A DNA stretch of 12,069 nt from Dunaliella salina (taxonomy: Eukaryota; Chlorophyta; Chlorophyceae; Chlamydomonadales; Dunaliellaceae): assembly GCA_002284615.2 (NCBI GenBank), contig MU069472.1, positions 653,344 through 665,412 on the forward strand, given 5' to 3'. The notes beneath the pieces are model-generated. The model was not told the DNA's origin. It saw only the letters and a program-made list of their open reading frames with translations, and ran no database searches. This document shows, in pieces, positions 7,216 to 12,069 of this stretch. Position numbers and translations under genes: made by a program. Every line of letters begins with the position of its first letter. Positions within the stretch are counted from its first letter, which is position 1.

Positions 7216-7465
7216 GTAAGCGCGCTTGATTTCCTGTCTCCTGACTTTCCTAACCTCAATTGTCTAGTAATTAGATTCCACACTTATGCCAGTTGGACGT
7301 GTGGAGGAACAACGCTCGTCATGCCGATGCAACGTGCATACCAGACCTACTTATTGTCCTGAACTTTCAAGGTCACTGAAACAGAACTTCGTTGGAACCA
7401 GTGGTTGCCACCGATCCGACATAGCGAGAGTCTTTGACATGTGTGACATTTTCACATAGAACAAA

Positions 7466-7481
7466 GGTTACAAGGTTACAA
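7466..7481. repeat. GGTTACAA x2, inverted relative to the tail at 7888-7910
   Basis: ggttacaaggttacaa lies here, and its reverse complement forms the tail ccttgtaaccttgtaaccttgtaa at 7887-7910. The two therefore form an inverted pair about 400 bp apart. This could be the tail of another element in the opposite orientation, or a chance pairing of a common tail motif. Confidence 0.6.
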
Positions 7482-7543
7482 TTGGGTTTGACCTTCAGCC
7501 AGGTTGTTTGGCTGCTCGGCCTGATGAACTGTTCCATCCACAG

Positions 7544-7673
7544 AATAAATGTCCATGACAGTTTCAAGGCCACCAAGCTTGTTCGGAAGCTTCATGCTCA
7601 TTCTGTCATGTATGCCTACAAACTTGCCAGCACCAGATGCGCTCTTGAGAAGACTCTTTCAACTCTCAACAAG
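7544..7673 (+). pseudogene. exon-like segment, copy 1 (KATKLVRKLHAHS)
   Basis: An acceptor-like gttccatccacag is followed by an open 39-codon stretch, DSFKATKLVRKLHAHS, then MYAYKLASTR and a TLSTLNK end at a possible donor (AACAAG|gtcagg). A second copy exists at 9989-10106. The first 31 codons differ at only about seven bases; two of these are silent and the rest give mild amino-acid changes, which suggests coding origin. It lies next to the 3' end of a minus-strand LINE, and the same pair recurs in copy 2, so it travels with the element. I do not recognise the protein. Confidence 0.4.
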
Positions 7674-7735
7674 GTCAGGCACGGGATACTGCTAGTAACC
7701 CACCTGATCCCCACTGACTTTCTTCTTCTGCTTTC

Positions 7736-7923
7736 TCTTGGTGAAGTGCAGACATTGCCATGTTTCTTTTTTACATGTCTGCTTTTCACCTGTGTTTTTT
7801 TCCCCTGCCTGTGTGTTATACTGCATTCACTTGGTTTTCTAGGGAAAGCTGAGCAGCCAGACTTCATGGCTGAAGGCTAAAACTTACCTTGTAACCTTGT
7901 AACCTTGTAATCTTGGTGAAGTG
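7736..7923 (+). mobile_element. 162-bp insertion with 13-bp direct repeats
   Basis: tcttggtgaagtg occurs at 7736-7748 and 7911-7923. The 162 bp between (7749-7910) are absent from the otherwise collinear copy 2, which reads tctcttggtgaagcggatac at 10162-10181. This is the signature of an insertion with a target-site duplication. The insert begins cagacattgccatg, is pyrimidine-rich in its first half and ends in three TTGTAA words (ccttgtaa repeats at 7887-7910). A short 8-bp-repeat tail of this kind at one end fits a SINE-like or truncated LINE insert on the plus strand. Its family is unknown. Confidence 0.75.
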
Positions 7924-7959
7924 AATACATGGTGCCTCGCCCTAGGTATCCCCTTTTCC

Positions 7960-8760
7960 TTAATTGATGTGGGGAGTGTTTTCGCTGCCTGCGTAGTTTT
8001 TCTTTTCTTTTCTTTCCATGAGATTAGAAATAAAACGTTCAGTCTCATTAGTTTGGCCCTGTAAGAAATGGAAGACACCCTCAGAAGTAGCCTGAGTGTA
8101 GTAAAAAGCGCCTGCCTCGTCCTGAAGAACTCTGTGAGCAGAGGGGAAAACAGGAAAGAGGTGTTCAAAAGTCCTTCTGAGAGAACACACAGGACCGCAG
8201 GAACAAAGGAACACAGCATGTTACTCATCTTGTCCTCCTAGGTCACATTTACTACAAACTGAAGTGTGCTCCTGCCCAAGTGATGTCTCAACTCTTAGGG
8301 TGTGTGCATGCAATCGGAAGCGTGCGATGTCTCTCAGCATATGCTTGCCTAAATCAAGATGCAAATACCTAGGGACAGAAAAGGGCGCTCCATGAGCAGC
8401 CAAAGGTTTCAAAGGGAGAGCCACCCAGTGACGATACTTGGCTAATTTGTTCACACGCTCATTGTGCTCTGCCAAGGCAGCTGCATTTCCAACACCTCGT
8501 AGCCTTTTTCTCAGATCAACAACAAACTCCTTTAGTGCTACTGGCTGCCCTGAACGCACACATTGAATAAACATACTGCACCTGTCCAAGCCATTACATG
8601 CTACCAAAATTATACCATAATGCCGTGCCAAAATGCACCTTATCATTGCTAAACCCATGCCACAACCAGTCTCATCATCCACAGCTGATCTAAATCCTAC
8701 TGAGGTGCCTGACTGCACTTGGGTGCCATGCTCCTCATTGCATGATGTAGGTCCTTTCTT
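7960..8760 (-). pseudogene. LINE (non-LTR retrotransposon) ORF2 C-terminus, disabled
   Basis: Read from 8760 down to 7960, one frame is open apart from a single stop (8221-8223). The upstream part contains NKLAKYRHWVALPLKPL, VPRYLHLDLGKHMLRDI and ARFRLHAHTLRVET, then VCSKCDLGGQDE, the stop, and HAVFLC. This is the 'R-x-R-L-x-x-H-x-L-x-V-E' helix followed by a C-x2-C-x8-H-x4-C zinc knuckle that lies after the reverse transcriptase in many LINE ORF2 proteins; the stop falls inside the knuckle. After it the frame continues with VCSLRRTFEHLFPVF and ends ENTPHIN. A stop at about 8761-8763 closes it upstream, and no reverse transcriptase or endonuclease remains. It is an old, 5'-truncated copy that is unlikely to be active. 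Confidence 0.8.
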
Positions 8761-8763
8761 TTA

Positions 8764-9467
8764 ATATTGACTGGGTTTCTTGGTGCTTTGAAATTTTTAG
8801 GAATGAAATTGTGGCGGAGGCCATCAGGTGTGCACCACACATTTGGACTCTCAAAAGGGGCAAGAATAGGTCCATGGCTGGCAATTGAGAGAAATATATC
8901 AGAAGGGGGCTACCTGAGGCCTAAAGTCAGGTGTTTTTGCATGCTCCCCACATATGTGCGCCCCGCTGCAAAGCTTCAAGTTTGATTCCTACAGGTAGCT
9001 TTTCTGGCACCGGAGCTTGAGGCTTGGCGGTTGGGGCGCACATGCCTAATCAGCTGCGTGAACCCTTGTTTTCACCACCAAACCTCAATTCCGAACCACC
9101 TACTGCACCAAATTAGATGATTTCTAATAATCGGAATCCTTATTCCTCAAAAATTATCATTGCAAAAGAAGTGGAGTGGAATGACTCAGTAGTAGGTGTT
9201 TTATGGCAATTCCTGCTATTTTGGCATAAAAGGCACCGGACTAGGGTTCACATGGCCCATGTAAGCTTTAACACAGTGTGTCTCAGCACACAGGGTGATT
9301 TACACAGGTATAAATACATGCCCGGGTAGCTTGTAAAGCCAGCTACATTTCACAGCCTGATTTTTCCCAAGTAGATGAGGTGATTGTGAGCTACTGTACT
9401 TTAAACCAGGAGGCACCAGCCTGCATAACTTTTATACGCAATGTGTAAATATGAATAAAAGCTACAT
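8764..9467. other. no supported gene
   Basis: Between the LINE remnant and the second dispersed repeat I see only short, broken frames. The stretch is somewhat more AT-rich from about 9090 to 9460 (for example aaaaattatcattgcaaaagaag and taaatatgaataaaagctacat). There is no tRNA-like box pair, tandem repeat or domain. The 5' boundary of the LINE copy should lie somewhere near 8760 but cannot be fixed. Confidence 0.5.
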
Positions 9468-9935
9468 ATTCAGAATCCTCAGGACGAGAGGAATCGACTG
9501 ATGTGTGTCTGGATCCAATCGGAGAGGGTAATTGGTGGGTGGTCCTTCGAGGGGTCTGGACTTTTTGGGACCCCCTTCTTCAAAACTTACCTGAGCCACT
9601 TTCTTGGAGTTATGAAAATACCAATAGATTCCTGAGCTTGAGAACTGTCCATTGGCACCCTCTTTGCGCAAATTGGGTAAAAGCAGGAATCTCTGTGCAT
9701 GGATCAGAGTCAGTGCTACATGCGCATGGGCGTAGGTTGCTGGGGGTGTGATGGCGTACATGCAGCAAACAAATTCAAACTTGCATGATAGTGACAATGT
9801 ATAGTACGTCCTTGCATGATGAGGTCAGGCGGGCAGTTTATGGTCTTGCAAGCCAGTTGCGGGTGCCTGGAAGGGCAGGTTTGTATGGGCGTCCATTCAC
9901 GAGATTTTGCCCAATAACTCAGCTCCAACTCAATG

Positions 9936-10277
9936 TTTGATTGCTCTACACCCCGCACACATTAGGGCCTCTGAAGGAGCTTGGTCTTGACACTTTCAAG
10001 GCCACCAAGCTTGCTCGGAAGCTTCATGCTCATTCTGTCCTGTATGCTTACAAACTTGCTAGCACCAGACGCGCTCTTCAGAAAAACTTTTTCAACTTTC
10101 AACAAGGTCTCGGGCTACTGCTAGTAACCCTCCTGATCCCCACTGACTTCTTTCTTTTGCTTTCTCTTGGTGAAGCGGATACACGGTCCCTCGGCCCTAG
10201 GTATCCCCTTTTCCTTAATTGATGTGGGGAGTGTNTTCACTGCCTGCGTAGTTTTTCTTTTCTTTTCTTTGATTGCT
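9936..10277 (-). mobile_element. 322-bp insertion: LINE 3' end plus exon-like segment, 10-bp direct repeats
   Basis: tttgattgct flanks it at 9936-9945 and 10268-10277, and the empty site is visible in copy 1 of the dispersed repeat. The inside (from about 9989) is collinear with the region beside the large LINE remnant: the exon-like KATKLARKLHAHS segment, ctgatccccactgactt, and then the last codons of the LINE ORF (minus strand) up to cttttcttttcttt. Read on the minus strand it is therefore a strongly 5'-truncated copy of the same LINE, ending at the left. There is an N at 10235. The exon-like segment carries one extra base relative to copy 1, which breaks its frame. Confidence 0.75.
9989..10106 (+). 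pseudogene. exon-like segment, copy 2 (KATKLARKLHAHS)
   Basis: The reading DTFKATKLARKLHAHS, then YAYKLASTRRAL, matches copy 1 at 7557-7673. A one-base gain near 10085-10095 shifts the frame before the conserved AACAAG|gtc end. It is a fragment carried within the retroelement insertion and has no acceptor of its own. Confidence 0.4.
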
Positions 10278-10324
10278 ATAAGTATGCAGATTGATAGCTA
10301 TTTAAAAAAGGAGCAGGTTGGTAT

Positions 10325-10369
10325 CCTTATTGTGGGGAAGCGATGTAACCTTACCTTATTGTGGGGAAG
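10325..10369 (-). mobile_element. 13-bp micro-insertion with 16-bp direct repeats
   Basis: ccttattgtggggaag occurs at 10325-10340 and exactly again at 10354-10369. The 13 bases between them are cgatgtaacctta. Together with the next two bases (cc) they are the reverse complement of GGTAAGGTTACATCG, the first bases of each unit in the array at 6250-7176. An extreme 5'-truncated retro-insertion of that family, with a target-site duplication, explains both facts. Template slippage is the alternative. Confidence 0.6.
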
Positions 10370-10412
10370 GGGGCAGTATTTGGGGGGGAGGGGGGTGGGT
10401 GGTCCTTATGGG

Positions 10413-10482
10413 CCTCCCGAGAAAAGAAAAAGCTCAGCTGCCCTTGAAGGCGGATATAGCGTGTAACCTTACCTCCCGAGAA
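10413..10482 (-). mobile_element. 48-bp insertion with 11-bp direct repeats
   Basis: cctcccgagaa flanks the insertion at 10413-10423 and 10472-10482. The 48 bases between end in gctcagctgcccttg, aggcggatatagcg and tgtaacctta. This is the reverse complement of the opening of the array unit (GGTAAGGTTAC, then GCTATATCCGCC and GGGCAGCTGAGC). It shares its right edge exactly with the micro-insertion about 100 bp upstream, while its left edge is different. Confidence 0.72.
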
Positions 10483-11017
10483 TTTTGACATCACGTCCAC
10501 TACTTTATTTTTGTACCCTCCTGTTTAAACACAGAGAAAGGAGCATATTTGGGCATTTGCTCAGATAGCCCCCTCTGGAAATGTATTTCAAAATGGAAAT
10601 ATAAAACCTTGATTCAATACTGGGGGGGGGCATTGCCTTCCAGACAGTACAGGCTATATACAGCGACAAAAGCCATGCAATGCGGATTGAATCTGATTAA
10701 AACTTCCTAAATCTGATGACAATCCTTTAGGTCCATAGATCTTCATTGTTCCTAGGCTCATGCACTTTGAGTTGAGAAATATTGCCTGTGCCCCTGAACC
10801 CTGCTGAGGAGAAGACATATGCAATGGCTGATAATCTGATATCCGAACTGGAGGCCAGGCGCCTCGAGTTGAGAAGACAAGGACACCCATCCTAGCAGTC
10901 TTTGGGCTGGGCATGGGCTAGGTTCGCTGTGGGGCTTACCTACACGTAGGGTTTTGGCAGGCTCGAACTGGCCCTGGGCATGCATGTACTTGTCATCATG
11001 ATGGCTGCGGTGTGCTG
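10483..11017. other. no supported gene
   Basis: Only short, broken frames are present. There is a G9 run at 10622-10630 and no recognisable repeat, tRNA or domain. Open frames on the minus strand at 10654-10914 and 10758-11021 overlap each other and have no motif. Confidence 0.45.
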
Positions 11018-11548
11018 TCATGAAAGGTGCTCTACCATAAGTTTTGTACCAGTTTGGCTGATGGTCGTGCGTTTTGCAGCCGCGTGTTTCTGCCAGCGCA
11101 GGCTATGTGTTCCAGAGTGTCTCCAGTGTAGGCCAAAATGTACTTCATGGTTCTCCAGCATGACCTTGCCTTCTTGTGTATTGACTTTTAGTGCGAAACT
11201 GTACACAGTATGAGCACCATGAGTGAACAAAGCCACGCATTTTTTTCCATGCAAACACACCACTGCAACAAAGTGGAACAAACATGGCATGGTATTCCCA
11301 CCACGTCCACCAAGGTAGTCTGCATTTGTCTTGGCTAGTTTGTTTTTGTTAACCTTGAAAGCAGGTGAATGTTTCCAGCAGTCGATCAGCCACAGGTTTA
11401 GGCTGCAGGTTAACGCTTGTAAACCCCCCGTAAACCCTAGGCTCATGCACTCTTTGTTGTCATGCGCAGGACGAAGTTCCCCTCTTCTTCTTTCTGTGGC
11501 TCCTGCTCCAGCCACTCCAGCCTGCGCAAAGCAAGCAAAAAATAACAA
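11018..11548 (-). CDS. unrecognised 176-codon open frame
   Basis: The first third is low-complexity. The rest has a more natural composition (for example NKNKLAKTNADYLGG, NTMPCLFHFVAVVCLHG and SFALKVNTQEGKVMLEN) and ends TKLMVEHLS. I recognise no domain, signal peptide or transposase motif. It is one of the longer frames in the window, yet chance frames of similar length occur here (65-670). It may be a fragment of a mobile-element protein, an exon with unresolved boundaries, or nothing. Confidence 0.22.
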   Translation of the reverse strand: MLFFACFAQAGVAGAGATERRRGELRPAHDNKECMSLGFTGGLQALTCSLNLWLIDCWKHSPAFKVNKNKLAKTNADYLGGRGGNTMPCLFHFVAVVCLHGKKCVALFTHGAHTVYSFALKVNTQEGKVMLENHEVHFGLHWRHSGTHSLRWQKHAAAKRTTISQTGTKLMVEHLS

Positions 11549-12000
11549 GATGTAGTGGATGGTGCCTCAACAAGTGGAGGCTTCCGTGTTTCTGGAAGGA
11601 GGAAGCCTCAGCAGTGCAGGCCAGCCTGTTGCCAGGAACTGCCACATTTTCTGGCTCTCCAGCTAATTCTTTAGGCTGGCCAGTTCCGTGGGTGTGTAAT
11701 ACATGCCTAAAATATGGGTACGGAAGTTCTTCAGTGCATTACAGCCCAATACATCCCCCCCTCCCCGGCAGCCGTATTCCATATGAGTCCTTATACATGG
11801 CGTTCATTCACAAGCCTTTCTACACATTACACGGCAGACATCCAGAGTTGCGATTGTTTGACTGCCTTCGATGGAAAAATCTGCAGCTACGTGGAAGCCA
11901 TCTTTGAGAAAATCGGATTGTCAATTACAAGGAGATGAGCAATGGAGCCCCCCATTGGAAGATGGAGGCATAGCATCGAGAAGAGCAGCAGGAGGATCAC

Positions 12001-12002
<2 letters not shown>
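11549..12002. other. no supported gene; one exon-like plus-strand frame
   Basis: A plus-strand frame ending at 11938 reads FDGKICSYVEAIFEKIG before TGA, with acceptor-like sites upstream (cggcagacatccag and aatctgcag). It could be a last exon, but nothing upstream can be linked to it. The rest is featureless. Confidence 0.25.

Positions 12003-12069
<67 letters not shown>
12003..12069 (+). repeat. (GT)n microsatellite, runs off the window
   Basis: There are 67 nt of perfect GT repeat directly after gatcacag, cut by the window edge, so its full length is unknown. Like the arrays at 2245 and 3529, the GT strand is the plus strand. Confidence 0.98.

Larger units (their letters stand above)
9468..10413 (+). 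repeat. dispersed repeat, copy 2, interrupted by nested insertions
   Basis: The left part (9468-9945) aligns with copy 1 at about 3948-4415. The right part resumes after an insertion: gattgctataagtatgcagattg and aaaggagcaggttgg at 10271-10321 match attgcgatgggtgtgcagatgg and gaggagcagatcgg of copy 1 at about 4408-4455. It then continues weakly through a G-rich stretch (ggggggtgggtggtcc). Copy 1 has no sequence between these points, so 9946-10267 is a later insertion. Confidence 0.8.

Noticed and set aside
1..12069. tRNA or rRNA genes
   Set aside because: I saw no A-box and B-box pair with a foldable cloverleaf and no rRNA-like block. A covariance-model search would be needed to exclude degenerate copies.

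Overview
The window looks like a repeat-rich nuclear stretch from a eukaryote with intron-dense genes, most likely a unicellular green alga. The reasons are: exons of 60-100 bp separated by long introns; C-rich 3' splice sites ending in tgcag or cacag; two GC-AG introns; long (GT)n microsatellites; small N gaps beside low-complexity runs; and retroelement 3' ends carrying TGTAA, the chlorophyte poly(A) signal. The lineage call is an inference and is not secure. Nothing bacterial is present.

Positions 1100-5624 hold the 3' end of one plus-strand gene. Five exons (1100-1169, 1554-1616, 2119-2202, 3149-3223, 5523-5624) join without a frame break, all four junctions in phase 0, into a 130-codon C-terminus. 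It reads as an ATP-grasp ligase of the carnosine-synthase type. The upstream part of the gene, with the catalytic core, lies outside the window. The introns are filled with tandem repeats. The most striking are decayed tandem copies of the gene's own exon starts with their splice acceptors: at least three lie before exon 4 and five before the last exon. Two of the copies before the last exon remain open for 22 and about 68 codons.

Positions 5625-7215 hold an unassigned exon-like stretch, a G-run gap, and a three-unit head-to-tail array of a ~353-359 bp repeat. From about 7540 to 10480 there is a nest of mobile-element debris. It includes a minus-strand LINE ORF2 C-terminus with a stop codon inside its zinc knuckle. 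A second, shorter copy of the LINE's 3' end, together with an adjacent exon-like segment, sits inside an older dispersed repeat. That repeat's other copy, in the ATP-grasp intron, serves as an empty-site control. Four insertions flanked by 10-16 bp direct repeats can be read. Three end in GTAACCTTA or TTGTAA, and two of these match the edge of the 353-bp repeat.

Positions 10483-12002 contain no gene I can support, only two weak ORFs. The window closes inside a (GT)n microsatellite.
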